A stretch of 64,000 nt of DNA, taken from assembly GCA_947455705.1 (NCBI GenBank), contig CANGPO010000001.1:62001-126000 (forward strand), written 5' to 3'. Source of the stretch: Actinomycetota bacterium. Lineage in GTDB: Bacteria > Actinomycetota > Actinomycetes > S36-B12 > CAIYMF01. The notes under the pieces were generated by a model, which was given only the letters and a program-made list of their open reading frames with translations, was not told the origin of the DNA and ran no database searches. The position numbers and the translations under genes are program-made. Shown in pieces: positions 25,352 through 34,654 of this stretch (positions within the stretch are counted from its first letter, which is position 1; each line of letters starts with the position of its first letter).

Positions 25352-26157
25352 TAGAGCTTCCTCGGTGGGTACCAGTCGTGCCAGTCCTGGCCCTCATCAC
25401 GGGCCCGATGCGCATCACCAATGATGGTGACAATTTCATCAACATCGTCAGTGAGATGGATCAGGTTGAAATCATCCGGTGAGATCTTGCCGGACTCGAC
25501 GACCCGCTCTTTGAGCCAGTGGACTAGGCCCGTCCAGTAGTCGACCCCAACCAAGATCACGGGGAACCAGGTGATCTTGCCCGTCTGCACGAGGGTTAAC
25601 GATTCGAACAGTTCATCGAGGGTGCCGAACCCACCAGGAAACACGACGAAGGCTTGGGCGTACTTAACGAACATCGTCTTGCGAGCAAAGAAGTACCGAA
25701 AGTCGACACCAATGTCGAGGTATGGATTAAGGCCCTGCTCATGCGGCAACTCGATTCCGAGGCCGACGGACACCCCGCCAACTTCGTAGGCTCCTCGATT
25801 GGCCGCCTCCATGATGCCGGGGCCACCGCCGGTAATCACCGCGTACCCTTCCTCGGCCAACGCCTCGCCGAGTTCTCGCGCCAAGACGTATTCGGGATCA
25901 GTTTCCGGCGTGCGCGCCGAACCGAACACGCATACACCGCGCCCGAGTTTCGCCAAGGCGCCGAAACCTTCGACGAACTCAGCTTGGATGCGTAGCACCC
26001 GCCAGGGATCGGTATGAACCCAGTCGCTGGGGCCACGCTCGTCGAGAAGTCGCTGGTCGGTGGTGGTGCGCTCAATCTGTCCACGACGAAGCGTGACCGG
26101 ACCTTTCACGCGCTTGGTTACCTGTTCACCCGCCGGTGGAGTCACTGGAGTTGTCAC
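25351..26157 (-). CDS. LOG-family (TIGR00730) protein, longer form
   Basis: 268 residues with the same fold as its downstream neighbour but an N-terminal extension of about 70 residues. Signatures: VITGGGPGIMEAANRGA and FPGGFGTLDELFE. The extension (VTLRRGQIERTTTDQRLL, then DPWRVLRIQAEFVEGF) is typical of the longer actinobacterial type. The GTG start is at 26157. It lies in a run dapE - mini-ORF - LOG - LOG on one strand; mycobacteria also hold LOG genes near dapE/dapD. The two proteins differ clearly and are not a recent duplication. Confidence 0.88.
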   Translation of the reverse strand: MTTPVTPPAGEQVTKRVKGPVTLRRGQIERTTTDQRLLDERGPSDWVHTDPWRVLRIQAEFVEGFGALAKLGRGVCVFGSARTPETDPEYVLARELGEALAEEGYAVITGGGPGIMEAANRGAYEVGGVSVGLGIELPHEQGLNPYLDIGVDFRYFFARKTMFVKYAQAFVVFPGGFGTLDELFESLTLVQTGKITWFPVILVGVDYWTGLVHWLKERVVESGKISPDDFNLIHLTDDVDEIVTIIGDAHRARDEGQDWHDWYPPRKL

Positions 26158-26205
26158 AGTTCCGACGCTAGCCGGTCGTATGGGTATCGCGCACGACTCC
26201 CAGCA

Positions 26206-26385
26206 CTAATCGTGGATGATTTCCGCCAGTGCTGTGTCGTCGCCGTCGAATGCCGCTCTCATCCGCAGGTCTAGACGCGGATCACTTACGGTGCAACAGC
26301 CGATCCCGCTGGACTTACCCGCGCGAGAAGCCCGGATTCCCATCACAACGGGAACCGCCATCACCAGCAGGATCACGATGTACAT
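26206..26385 (-). CDS. Small membrane protein, 59 residues
   Basis: An ATG at 26385 opens a 59-codon frame ending in TAG at 26206. It begins 18 bases after the dapE stop and ends 48 bases before the LOG gene start, on the same strand. The product starts with one hydrophobic helix (MYIVILLVMAVPVVMGI), then a basic stretch, a CC pair, and an acidic amphipathic end (AAFDGDDTALAEII). No family is recognised. The strand, tight spacing and membrane-then-charged pattern argue for a real gene, although the ribosome-binding site is weak. Confidence 0.55.
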   Translation of the reverse strand: MYIVILLVMAVPVVMGIRASRAGKSSGIGCCTVSDPRLDLRMRAAFDGDDTALAEIIHD

Positions 26386-26403
26386 GTGATGACGGTAGCG
26401 CGA

Positions 26404-27489
26404 TCAGTCGGATGTGAGCCAGCGAGCAAGACCATCGCGAACGGTATACAGGTCCGCCACCGGAGCGAACTCATCGCGATGATGAGCCAACGATGGATTC
26501 CCTGGGCCGAAATTCACAGCGGGTACACCGAGCGAGGTAAATCGGGCGACGTCCGTCCAACCAAATTTCGGGCTCGGCTCACCACCAACTGCGTCCACGA
26601 ATGCAGCCGCGGCCGGATGGCTGAGCCCCGGCAGAGCGCCGTCGATCGCATCGACGACCACAAGGTCAAAACCCTCGAAAACCTCGCGAAGATGGGCCTC
26701 ACCCTCGACCGACGATCGAGTCGGGGCGAAGCGGTAGTTAACCGAGACGACACACTCGTCAGGAATCACGTTCCCGGCGACCCCGCCGCGGATTCCTACC
26801 GCATTCAGCCCTTCCCGATAGGTGAGCCCATCGATCTCTACCTGACGGGGTTCATAGGCAGAAAGCCGGCGCAGAATCTCATCGGCCCGATGGATCGCGT
26901 TATCACCCATCCACGCCCGAGCTGAGTGTGATCGGACTCCGTGGGTGCGCACCTCGACCCGCATCGTGCCCTGACAGCCCGCCTCCACCACAGCATTCGA
27001 GGGCTCCATCAGAACCGCGAAGTCCCCGGCGATTAGCTCTGGTCGCTCATCAGCCAACCGTCGAAGCCCATTGAACTCCGATTCGATCTCTTCACATTCG
27101 TAGTAGATCCACGTGATGTCACGGGTTGGTTCGGTGAGCCGCGCGGCGAGGTGGAGAGCGATGGCGACACCGCCCTTCATATCGCATGCACCGAGACCGT
27201 AGATGCGGTCTTCACCGTCTACCTCAACCCGCCGCGAGGGCATGTTGTGATTCTCCGGCACCGTATCGAGATGCCCGCCAATGACGACGCGATGTGAACG
27301 CCCAAGGTTCGTCCGGGCCACAATCGTGTGCCCATCTCGCACTACCTCGAGGTGAGTTTCGCGACGAAGTGCAGCCTCAACCGCATCGGCGATCATCTGC
27401 TCGGAACGTGACTCCGAGGGCATGTCGATCAGCGCGCGCAGCAGATCGGGCAGGTCCGCAGAAAGATCAAGCTGTGTCGTAGTAGTCAC
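26404..27489 (-). CDS. dapE: Succinyl-diaminopimelate desuccinylase
   Basis: 361 residues of the M20 metallopeptidase family. The first zinc ligand lies in GGHLDTVPEN, the bridging Asp in GLGACDMKGG, and the Glu pair in YYECEEIESEFNGL. The later ligand regions (VLMEPSNAVVEAGCQG) fit DapE rather than ArgE. It removes succinate to give LL-diaminopimelate for lysine and peptidoglycan. dapD lies directly opposite across an 88-base divergent region and dapC is about 2.5 kb away, so the succinylase route is largely present here. The start is a GTG. Confidence 0.93.
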   Translation of the reverse strand: MTTTTQLDLSADLPDLLRALIDMPSESRSEQMIADAVEAALRRETHLEVVRDGHTIVARTNLGRSHRVVIGGHLDTVPENHNMPSRRVEVDGEDRIYGLGACDMKGGVAIALHLAARLTEPTRDITWIYYECEEIESEFNGLRRLADERPELIAGDFAVLMEPSNAVVEAGCQGTMRVEVRTHGVRSHSARAWMGDNAIHRADEILRRLSAYEPRQVEIDGLTYREGLNAVGIRGGVAGNVIPDECVVSVNYRFAPTRSSVEGEAHLREVFEGFDLVVVDAIDGALPGLSHPAAAAFVDAVGGEPSPKFGWTDVARFTSLGVPAVNFGPGNPSLAHHRDEFAPVADLYTVRDGLARWLTSD

Positions 27490-27565
27490 GCCGTAACGTT
27501 ATCCCGTTCGGTTGGTTGGGGCATGGCTATCGACGGGCCAAACGCACAACGCGTCGAACGCTCGA

Positions 27566-27571
27566 TATGTT
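27566..27571 (+). promoter_or_regulatory. -10 box of dapD (leaderless start)
   Basis: TATGTT ends six bases before the dapD ATG and no Shine-Dalgarno sequence is present. The distance fits a transcript starting at or next to the A of ATG. The region is shared with the divergent dapE start at 27489. Confidence 0.55.
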
Positions 27572-27577
27572 GTGACC

Positions 27578-28516
27578 ATGAGTATGACGACAAGTGCAGC
27601 CGCGGCAATCGGCTTGGCCACATATGCAGACACCGGTGCGCTCCTTGATGTTTGGTATCCGCAACCGGTGTTGGGAAGCACCGCGCCAGAGGTCACCGGC
27701 CTCAGCGAAACGATGGCAGCACGCACAGACGAACTCCGCGCCGTCAGTACATCGGTCGTGCACACGTCTATCGTCGATTTGTCCGTGCCCCCAGTCGATG
27801 CCGCTGATGCGTGGCTGCGGCTTCACCTGCTCTCCCACCGTTTGGTGAGCCCGCGGTCTATCTCAATGGACGGCGTTTTCGGCCTCCTGACGAACGTTGC
27901 GTGGACATCTCTGGGCCCGATCCCTCTGGACAGACTGACGGAGGTTCAGATTGTGGCCCGGGTGCGCGGACATCACGTGAGCGTGCACGGAGTCGACAAG
28001 TTCCCGCGCATGCTCGATTACGTCGTGCCTACTGGTGTTCGCGTTGCAGATGCCGACCGGGTCCGCCTTGGAGCGCACCTAGCCAGTGGCACCACGGTGA
28101 TGCATGAAGGGTTCGTTAACTTCAACGCCGGCACTCTCGGGGCTTCGATGGTCGAGGGGCGAATCTCCGCAGGTGTCGTGGTCGGCAACGGCTCAGATGT
28201 TGGCGGTGGTGCATCCATCATGGGCACCCTGTCCGGTGGTGGCACCGAAGTGGTAACCATCGGCGAGCGGTGCCTGATCGGCGCGAATGCTGGCGTCGGA
28301 ATCTCCCTGGGTAACGACTGCGTCGTTGAGGCGGGTTGCTACATCACCGCCGGATCCAAACTAACGTTGCCCGACGGCACGGTAGTTAAGGGTCGCGAGC
28401 TTTCGGGTGCCGACAATCTTCAGTTCTGGCGCAATTCCATGACCGGTGCTCTTGAGGCTCGTGCGCGTAGTGGATCGTGGGGTGGCCTCAACAGCCACCT
28501 GCACCACAACGATTAG
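27578..28516 (+). CDS. dapD: Tetrahydrodipicolinate N-succinyltransferase
   Basis: 312 residues of the actinobacterial DapD type. An N-terminal domain ([20 protein letters not shown]) and linker lead to a left-handed beta-helix of hexapeptide repeats ([52 protein letters not shown]) and a short C-terminal cap. It transfers succinyl from succinyl-CoA to tetrahydrodipicolinate. ATG 27578 is chosen by the family start and the -10 box just before it; the frame extends to 27512. It converges on citrate synthase with seven bases between stops. Confidence 0.94.
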   Translation: MSMTTSAAAAIGLATYADTGALLDVWYPQPVLGSTAPEVTGLSETMAARTDELRAVSTSVVHTSIVDLSVPPVDAADAWLRLHLLSHRLVSPRSISMDGVFGLLTNVAWTSLGPIPLDRLTEVQIVARVRGHHVSVHGVDKFPRMLDYVVPTGVRVADADRVRLGAHLASGTTVMHEGFVNFNAGTLGASMVEGRISAGVVVGNGSDVGGGASIMGTLSGGGTEVVTIGERCLIGANAGVGISLGNDCVVEAGCYITAGSKLTLPDGTVVKGRELSGADNLQFWRNSMTGALEARARSGSWGGLNSHLHHND

Positions 28517-28523
28517 CAGGCGA

Positions 28524-29807
28524 CTAGCGTCCGGCCAGCGAAACGTAGTCGCGCTCCGTCGCACCGACATACACCTGGCGCGGACGACCGATCTTGGTGT
28601 CGGGATCCTCGATCATTTCGTGCCATTGAGCGATCCAGCCAGGCAGCCGCCCAAGGGCAAACAGCACCGTGAACATACGCGTCGGGAAACCCATCGCCTT
28701 GTAGATCAGGCCGGTGTAGAAGTCGACGTTCGGATACAGCCGGCGCTCGATGAAGTAGTCATCCGATAGTGCCGCTTGCTCAAGACGTAGAGCAATATCC
28801 AGAAGTGGATCGTTGACTCCGAGGGATTCAAAGACCTCATAGGCAGCCTTCTTGACGATCGCTGCGCGTGGATCGTAGTTCTTGTAGACCCGGTGACCGA
28901 AGCCCATAAGCTTCACGCCATCTTCACGGTTCTTGACCTGTCGAATGAAGGTGTTTACTCCACCACCTGAGCGGTGAATACCGGCCAGCATTTCAAGTAC
29001 CGCCTGATTCGCTCCGCCATGAAGTGGCCCGAACAAGGCATTGATGCCCGCGGATACAGAGGCAAAAAGATTCGCGTGAGAGGAGCCGACGAGGCGAACA
29101 GTTGACGTGGAACAGTTCTGTTCGTGATCTGCGTGCAGGATCAGCAGAAGATCTAGAGCCCGCACGAGAACTGGATTGCTGATGTAGTCCTCGGCCGGAA
29201 CGCCGAACGTCATGCGTAGGAAGTTTTCGTTGGCAGTCAACGAGTTATCGGGATACAGCAGCGGCTGGCCGATCGACTTCTTGTACGCATAGGCCGCGAT
29301 GGTTGGCATCTTGGCCAGTAGTCGAATCGTCGAAATATGGACTTGCTCAGCGTCAAACGGATCGAGTGAGTCTTGATAGAACGTCGACAGTGCACTGACC
29401 GCACTCGACAGGACTGGCATCGGATGAGCATCACGTGGGAAGCCATCGAAGAATCGACGCAGATCCTCGTGCAACATCGTGTGCATTTTGATTTGGTGCT
29501 CGAAGGTGGCGAGCTGTTCAACGGACGGCAACTCGCCATAGATCAATAGATACGAGGTCTCGAGGAAGGTCGACTTCTCCGCCAACTGCTCGATCGGATA
29601 GCCACGGTACCGAAGAATTCCCTCGTCACCGTCGATGAAGGTAATCGCTGACGTACATGAGGCCGTATTGGTGAAACCCCCATCGAGGGTGACAGCGCCG
29701 GTCTCTTTGAGCAGCGGAGCAATGTTGATCCCGTCGTTTCCATCGGTGGCGGAAACGAGGTTTAACGGGATCTGCTTACCATCGAACGACAAGGTGATGT
29801 CTGACAT
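28524..29807 (-). CDS. gltA: Citrate synthase (type II)
   Basis: 427 residues, normal for the hexameric type II enzyme. Active-site blocks: LHADHEQNCSTSTVR, FGPLHGGANQAVLEML (catalytic His), GFGHRVYKNYDPRA (second His) and NVDFYTGLI (catalytic Asp). It condenses acetyl-CoA and oxaloacetate. The N-terminal part has the small beta domain of type II synthases (LSFDGKQIPLNL). GGAGG lies nine bases before the ATG. It is a single gene placed between dapD and dapC rather than part of a TCA operon. Confidence 0.96.
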   Translation of the reverse strand: MSDITLSFDGKQIPLNLVSATDGNDGINIAPLLKETGAVTLDGGFTNTASCTSAITFIDGDEGILRYRGYPIEQLAEKSTFLETSYLLIYGELPSVEQLATFEHQIKMHTMLHEDLRRFFDGFPRDAHPMPVLSSAVSALSTFYQDSLDPFDAEQVHISTIRLLAKMPTIAAYAYKKSIGQPLLYPDNSLTANENFLRMTFGVPAEDYISNPVLVRALDLLLILHADHEQNCSTSTVRLVGSSHANLFASVSAGINALFGPLHGGANQAVLEMLAGIHRSGGGVNTFIRQVKNREDGVKLMGFGHRVYKNYDPRAAIVKKAAYEVFESLGVNDPLLDIALRLEQAALSDDYFIERRLYPNVDFYTGLIYKAMGFPTRMFTVLFALGRLPGWIAQWHEMIEDPDTKIGRPRQVYVGATERDYVSLAGR

Positions 29808-29937
29808 CCCTTACCTCCAAAACCAGATCAACATAGGCGCGGTAGCACCCCTTGCACGGTACCTGTCTCAGCGTTGTTGAGTCTGCCCGATTACCGCCGA
29901 ATGGACGTGATCTGGACCTCATCGATTGGTCGCACGA

Positions 29938-31029
29938 TTACCCGAGCCGGCCGACAGCAGCGGCAATTCGTTCGTCTGTCGCCGTCAAAGCCACGCGGAC
30001 GTGACGAGCGCCGGCCGCACCATAGAACTCACCGGGTGCCACCAAGATTCCACGGTCGGCCAGCCACCGAACCGAGTCCCAGCTGGACTCACCGCGTGTA
30101 CACCACAGATAAAGCCCCGCGTCAGACAGGTCGATCGTAAAGCCCGCACCTTCCAGTGCCGGCGCAAGAAGTGCACGTCGAGCCCGATAGCGCTCACGCT
30201 GAACATCAACATGATCGTCATCAGCCATGGCCACGATGGCTGCCTGTTGAATCGGCCCCGGTGGGATGAGCCCTAGATGCTTGCGGGCCTCGAGAACCGG
30301 GGCGATGAGTGACTGATCCCCCATCAGCATCCCAACGCGGTATCCCGCCAGATTGCTGCGCTTGCTGAGCGAATGGACGGCAAGCACCCGATCATGTGAG
30401 GTCCCGCAGACCCGTGGATCCAGAACGCTAACCGGGGTGGTCGTCCAGCCAAGTGAGAAGTAGCACTCGTCGCTCACGACGATGGATCCGTTCGCTCGCG
30501 CCCACTCGACGGTCTCGCGCATCTGCTCGATGGACAGCACTCGTCCGGTGGGATTCGATGGCGAGTTGAGCCAGACCAGAGCGGGACGATCTGCGGCCCA
30601 CTGCTCGACCGAATCGGCGCGAACGATCCGACTATTGGTCACGCGTGCACCGACGTCATATGTCGGATATGCGATTTCAGGAATTGCGATGACGTCCGAC
30701 GAGGTAAGCCCCAGCAGGGTAGGCAGGAGCGCCACAAGCTCCTTGGAGCCGATCGTGGGCATAACCTCGGCGGCCGTCAAATTAGCGCCAAGGACCCGCG
30801 ATGCCCACGCCGCCATAGCGTCCCGAAGCTGCGGTGTACCAGCAGTGAGCGGATAGCCCGGCGAATTAGTTGCTGATGCAAGCGCCTGCGCGATGACCTC
30901 CGGCACTGAATCCACCGGAGTTCCAACGGATAGATCAACGATGCCGTCCCGATGGGCACGCGCGACATCACCAAATGGAGCAAGCCGATCCCATGGGAAG
31001 TCGGGAAGTCGCTCAGCCAAGTACGTCAC
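29938..31029 (-). CDS. dapC: Succinyldiaminopimelate transaminase
   Basis: A class I PLP aminotransferase of about 363 residues. Motifs: LWLN-type loop in ALVWLNSPSNPTGR, VVSDECYFSLGW, the PLP-Lys region AVHSLSKRSNLAGYRVG, and the substrate Arg region ARHVRVALT. It resembles mycobacterial DapC, also beside the ferredoxin gene. The frame is open to GTG 31092, but homologues begin close to RLPDFPWD, so GTG 31029 is preferred; no start has a strong ribosome-binding site. It probably follows fdxA in one transcript and makes N-succinyl-diaminopimelate for DapE. Confidence 0.88.
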   Translation of the reverse strand: MTYLAERLPDFPWDRLAPFGDVARAHRDGIVDLSVGTPVDSVPEVIAQALASATNSPGYPLTAGTPQLRDAMAAWASRVLGANLTAAEVMPTIGSKELVALLPTLLGLTSSDVIAIPEIAYPTYDVGARVTNSRIVRADSVEQWAADRPALVWLNSPSNPTGRVLSIEQMRETVEWARANGSIVVSDECYFSLGWTTTPVSVLDPRVCGTSHDRVLAVHSLSKRSNLAGYRVGMLMGDQSLIAPVLEARKHLGLIPPGPIQQAAIVAMADDDHVDVQRERYRARRALLAPALEGAGFTIDLSDAGLYLWCTRGESSWDSVRWLADRGILVAPGEFYGAAGARHVRVALTATDERIAAAVGRLG

Positions 31030-31138
31030 AGGTTTCCCGTTCACAGATCGTAAGGGCTCGGGGTACTCGTACAACGACGCGCCGCCACCCACGAAGGCGA
31101 CGGCGCGTCAAAGTTGTGGTGCGCAGATCTTTCGGAAC

Positions 31139-31459
31139 CTAGTGTTCCTGTGGTGGCAACGCGCTAACGATGGCCGCATCGCGATGGATCAAGCCCAACT
31201 TCGATGCACCACCGGGGGAACCGATCTCGTCAAAGAACTCCGCATTAGCCGCGGTGTAGTCCTTGTACTGTTCGGGAACATCGTCTTCATAGAAGATCGA
31301 CTCGACGGGGCAGACAGGCTCGCACGCACCACAATCGACACACTCGTCTGGGTGAATGTAGAGCATCCGCTCGCCCTCGTAGATGCAGTCAACGGGGCAT
31401 TCCTCGACGCAGGCCTTGTCCTTCAGGTCAACGCACGACTGGGAGATGACGTAAGTCAC
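31139..31459 (-). CDS. fdxA: Seven-iron ferredoxin (3Fe-4S/4Fe-4S)
   Basis: 106 residues from GTG 31459, with GGGAAGGAT eight bases upstream. Cysteine pattern CVDLKDKACVEECPVDC then CVDCGACEPVCPVESI gives one 3Fe-4S and one 4Fe-4S cluster, as in the FdxA family. The C-terminal tail (YKDYTAANAEFFDEIG) is the usual actinobacterial one. It is a low-potential cytoplasmic electron carrier. The stop is 109 bases before the chosen dapC start (46 before the earliest), on the same strand; the fdxA-dapC order is conserved in actinobacteria. Confidence 0.94.
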   Translation of the reverse strand: MTYVISQSCVDLKDKACVEECPVDCIYEGERMLYIHPDECVDCGACEPVCPVESIFYEDDVPEQYKDYTAANAEFFDEIGSPGGASKLGLIHRDAAIVSALPPQEH

Positions 31460-31612
31460 GTACGGATCCTTCCCGATCCACATTTCTGACATCTGACGGC
31501 GGGACACCATCAGACCCAAGTCTGCTCGCGCAGACTCGAAGTACACGGTAATACCTCAAACGCCTCTAGTATCGCGTCCACACCGTGTTCACGCGAATGA
31601 GGGGTCCGCTCA

Positions 31613-31927
31613 ATGGGACAGGACGACGAGGCAGCCGCCGGCAACAGGCGTGGCTCCGTTCGTCCCGCGGCCCTGCTGATCGTGCGCATCACTGCGGCTG
31701 ACATTGGTAAGCGCGTCACAATCCGTCACCGGATCGCAGCGGGAAGTACCACCCTGACTGATGTCATGGGCTACCTTCGAGCCTGGTCAGATGGGACTGT
31801 GGTGGTCGAACGTCACGATGGCGAACTCGTCGAGATCGCCGAAACTGCCATGGTGGCCGCGAAGGTGATCCCGCCCAAAGCCGTTCGGCGGGTTCGTCCC
31901 ACCACATCTGATGGAGACACCGGGTGA
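31613..31927 (+). CDS. Small SH3-like protein (Rv0428c-type N-domain)
   Basis: 104 residues. The central part (GKRVTIRHRIAAGSTTLTDV, TVVVERHDGELVEIAE, VAAKVIPPKAVRR) matches the beta-barrel, SH3-like N-terminal domain found in front of GNAT acetyltransferases of the Rv0428c type, but no acetyltransferase domain follows. The stop overlaps the start of the next gene in GTGA. It diverges from fdxA. Role unknown; it may be an accessory domain that became a separate gene. Confidence 0.72.
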   Translation: MGQDDEAAAGNRRGSVRPAALLIVRITAADIGKRVTIRHRIAAGSTTLTDVMGYLRAWSDGTVVVERHDGELVEIAETAMVAAKVIPPKAVRRVRPTTSDGDTG

Positions 31928-32742
31928 CTGCACAGAGCCGGGAGCGATTTGCCGAGTTATGCCGAAGCAGCCAGGGACATGACCCTGATTTTCGACTTGA
32001 TCTTGCCCTACTGCTCATCTGCGTCGAAGCACGGGCCGACATCGGAGATCTGGATGCGTACCTGTCGCATGAGACCAATCGCCTTGATGCGCTAGCTGAA
32101 CAGGTTCCCAGCCACGGACGCGACGATCAGCGGCTACGTGAGGTCCTCGGTCAATTTCACGGCGAGCAACGTGACTACGGACGTCTGGAGTCGAGCCTTC
32201 TGCCCGACGTATTGACCCGTCGCCAAGGGCTTCCGATTCTGTTGTCAGCGGTATGGACGCAGGTAGCGCATCGCGCCGGAATCAACGCCTACGGAGTTGG
32301 ACTGCCGGGACATTTCGTCGTCGGTATCGGCGATCCCGACGGCGCTCGGGTACTGGTCGACCCATTCGCCGGTGGGAAGTTACTTCCGTACGACAAAGCA
32401 AAGGACATCGTCGCCGCAACCGGACGAACGCTGAATGCCGATCATCTGAAGCCAGCTGACCACGTCGACACTCTGGCACGCACGTTGGGCAACATGACGA
32501 ATTGGGCGCAAACTCCCGAAAGAGCATGGCAGCGACTGTGGTCGGTTGAACTGGCCTTGCTGCTACCCCGACGCAATCTCGGCCTTCACCGCGAACACGG
32601 CGAGGCTCTGATCGGTGTTGGTCGTTACAGCCAGGCCAGTCGCGTGCTGGAGGATTACGCAGATCTCATCAACGACGCCATGCCACTTGAAGCCGAGAAC
32701 GCCCGCAGAACTGCAGGACACGTTCGATCTCGCCTTAACTAG
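31924..32742 (+). CDS. SirB1/transglutaminase-like family protein
   Basis: 272 residues. The N-terminal SirB1-type transglutaminase-like domain shows LPDVLTRRQGLPILLSAVWT and the hallmark GVGLPGHFVVGIGD, then a C-terminal helical TPR-like region (HREHGEALIGVGRYSQASRVLEDY begins near residue 222). No catalytic Cys is present in the first block, as is usual in this family, so peptidase activity is unlikely. It overlaps the previous gene by four bases and converges on the VanW-family gene. Confidence 0.82.
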   Translation: MTAQSRERFAELCRSSQGHDPDFRLDLALLLICVEARADIGDLDAYLSHETNRLDALAEQVPSHGRDDQRLREVLGQFHGEQRDYGRLESSLLPDVLTRRQGLPILLSAVWTQVAHRAGINAYGVGLPGHFVVGIGDPDGARVLVDPFAGGKLLPYDKAKDIVAATGRTLNADHLKPADHVDTLARTLGNMTNWAQTPERAWQRLWSVELALLLPRRNLGLHREHGEALIGVGRYSQASRVLEDYADLINDAMPLEAENARRTAGHVRSRLN

Positions 32743-32758
32743 GTGGAAAGCCGCCCGA

Positions 32759-34591
32759 TCAACTACTGGCTGGGCTTGGCTTGGTTGTGGCAGTGGGTTT
32801 CGGGGCGGCCGACTGGCTCTGGGAGGGGCGAGGCGAGCCCGTGGGGGCCGGCGAACCAGAAGGAGTTGGTTTTGGCGTGGCCGGATCGGCGTAGCAGTGA
32901 ACGGTAGGACTTGGGTTGTAGTGCGTGGTGATCTTCTCGCGATGATCTTCCTTGCCGCCCTTGTAGAAGACCCGATAGACATCGATCGAAAACCCGTCTT
33001 CACCACCTTGTGCGTGGCAGGTTGAGGTGGTGTCGTAGAGAGTCTTGTACGGCGAGGTGCCATACCGTTCCCCCGACTCAGCCTCGATCTTGTCGTAAAC
33101 CTTGGTCCCCCACATCGACACAGTGATCGACTGACGAGTGATTCCGGCAGTAATGAAAACCGCGTTGGGTGTGTCGTTTTTGAACGACATGTCGAACTGG
33201 CCCCACGCCACCGTCGCTTCAAGACCTGCGCGATAACGGGGAATCCACACTGAGTGCGCCTGAACGTGCACCCGGGGTAGACCTGCATAAAACGCCGCCG
33301 TCCAGGTGGCCGTGGCTGAAGTGGACACGCCGCCGCCGAGATCCTCCTTGAAGACACCACCTTCACCGATCACATAGCCCTTGGTGTAACCGTTGGCCAC
33401 TGTTCGCTCGTGGATAGTGTCGTTCAACGAAAAGACTTCACCGGGCATCAACAGCGTCTTGTTGATGTACCTAGCGGCCTGGCCAATGTTTTGGACGCGG
33501 TATGGCGCATAGGGGAAGTGCTGAGTGAAGGTCGACATAAGTTCCGTGACACCAAGTTCTTTGGCCTGCTCGGTGGTTAGGTTCGGGTCGATCACGCCGA
33601 ACTGCGCGTCAACATGACGGGCATCAGGATCGGTCTTATCAAGTACCGCAGCCACATCCGTTGCTAGATGCTCGGCGTTAACTCCGCGACCGACTTTGGA
33701 TGGAACAACCACCGGGGTACCTGACGAAACGTTGAACGTGGCATCGCGGCCTGGCTCTTCGATGGAGGAAAAGTCTCGCGCGATGGACTTGCGAAGCACA
33801 TCGCCATCGAGTGTCGGGACGAGTTTGCCACCCTTGGCGGCATACGAAAGTGCCTCGGCAATCGCATCCGGCGGGATAGATGAGGTGATACCTGATGCCG
33901 TCACGGAGACAGGTGCGGAAACAGCCGTCTTGGCATCGCCCAGTGCGGCGTTGGCATCGGCATCGCTCACGGTTGGTTCAGCAGTGACGAAGGCAAGAGG
34001 CGCGGGCTTGGTGGCCACAAGGTACGAGTCTTTGAGCGTCTGCGCTGCGGCCTTTTGGTCAAGCACCGTTCCGTTCTTACCTGGCACGACAGCCGGATCC
34101 ATATCTGTGAAAACGATCTGCGGTTCATGAGCCCGCTTATCGAAATCCCCCGCTATACCTTTGATCGCCGAGTTCATCTTGGCTTCGTCTACGGTGATGA
34201 CTGGCGGAACAACAACCCCGCCAGTGAACTGGCTCAGCAGGGTGAGTGGGTTCCATGTGCGACCTGAATAGGGGGCAACGGTTGCGTCAACATCGAACGC
34301 AAGCCCCGCCTGCGCTGGCGACACGCTGATCGGCTTACTCTGCGCAGTGAGGTCGATTGCCTCCTGCGACTTTGGGCCAAGAGCTTTCGTCAACGTGGCG
34401 GCCGCTTCTTGCTGCGATTGGCCACCAACATCGACCCCAAGCACAGTGGCGTTGCGCGGCATGCCCGAACCGCTAGCCACGACCATGACGACGTACACGA
34501 GGGCGAGAACGCCGACGATTCCCGCTACGACGGGTCCAACGCGGCTACCTGAGGCAGCCTTTGGACTACCCGCAGATGGTGTCGTGGTCAC
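32759..34591 (-). CDS. VanW-family cell-wall protein
   Basis: 610 residues. It has a short cytoplasmic start and one transmembrane anchor (VGPVVAGIVGVLALVYVVM, about 18-38). Two peptidoglycan-binding_4-like repeats follow in the 55-340 region, then a VanW domain (PGEVFSLNDTIHERTVANGY, YKTLYDTTSTCHAQ). A Pro/Ser/Thr-rich tail closes it. VanW proteins are surface-exposed and linked to glycopeptide responses in enterococci, but their chemistry is unknown and actinobacteria carry several without vancomycin genes. Here there is no vanHAX context. It is the last gene of the mshB - FtsH-like - four-TM run. Confidence 0.88.
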   Translation of the reverse strand: MTTTPSAGSPKAASGSRVGPVVAGIVGVLALVYVVMVVASGSGMPRNATVLGVDVGGQSQQEAAATLTKALGPKSQEAIDLTAQSKPISVSPAQAGLAFDVDATVAPYSGRTWNPLTLLSQFTGGVVVPPVITVDEAKMNSAIKGIAGDFDKRAHEPQIVFTDMDPAVVPGKNGTVLDQKAAAQTLKDSYLVATKPAPLAFVTAEPTVSDADANAALGDAKTAVSAPVSVTASGITSSIPPDAIAEALSYAAKGGKLVPTLDGDVLRKSIARDFSSIEEPGRDATFNVSSGTPVVVPSKVGRGVNAEHLATDVAAVLDKTDPDARHVDAQFGVIDPNLTTEQAKELGVTELMSTFTQHFPYAPYRVQNIGQAARYINKTLLMPGEVFSLNDTIHERTVANGYTKGYVIGEGGVFKEDLGGGVSTSATATWTAAFYAGLPRVHVQAHSVWIPRYRAGLEATVAWGQFDMSFKNDTPNAVFITAGITRQSITVSMWGTKVYDKIEAESGERYGTSPYKTLYDTTSTCHAQGGEDGFSIDVYRVFYKGGKEDHREKITTHYNPSPTVHCYADPATPKPTPSGSPAPTGSPRPSQSQSAAPKPTATTKPSPASS

Positions 34592-34654
34592 AACAATTCG
34601 TCCTGAAAACTAGATGCGATGAAAGTCGGCGAAAACAAAGGCCGATAGTGATGA

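Noticed and set aside
32563..33366. 267-codon frame opposite or out of frame with the VanW-family gene
   Set aside because: Arg/Pro/Ser-rich shadow with no motif; the VanW frame explains the same bases.
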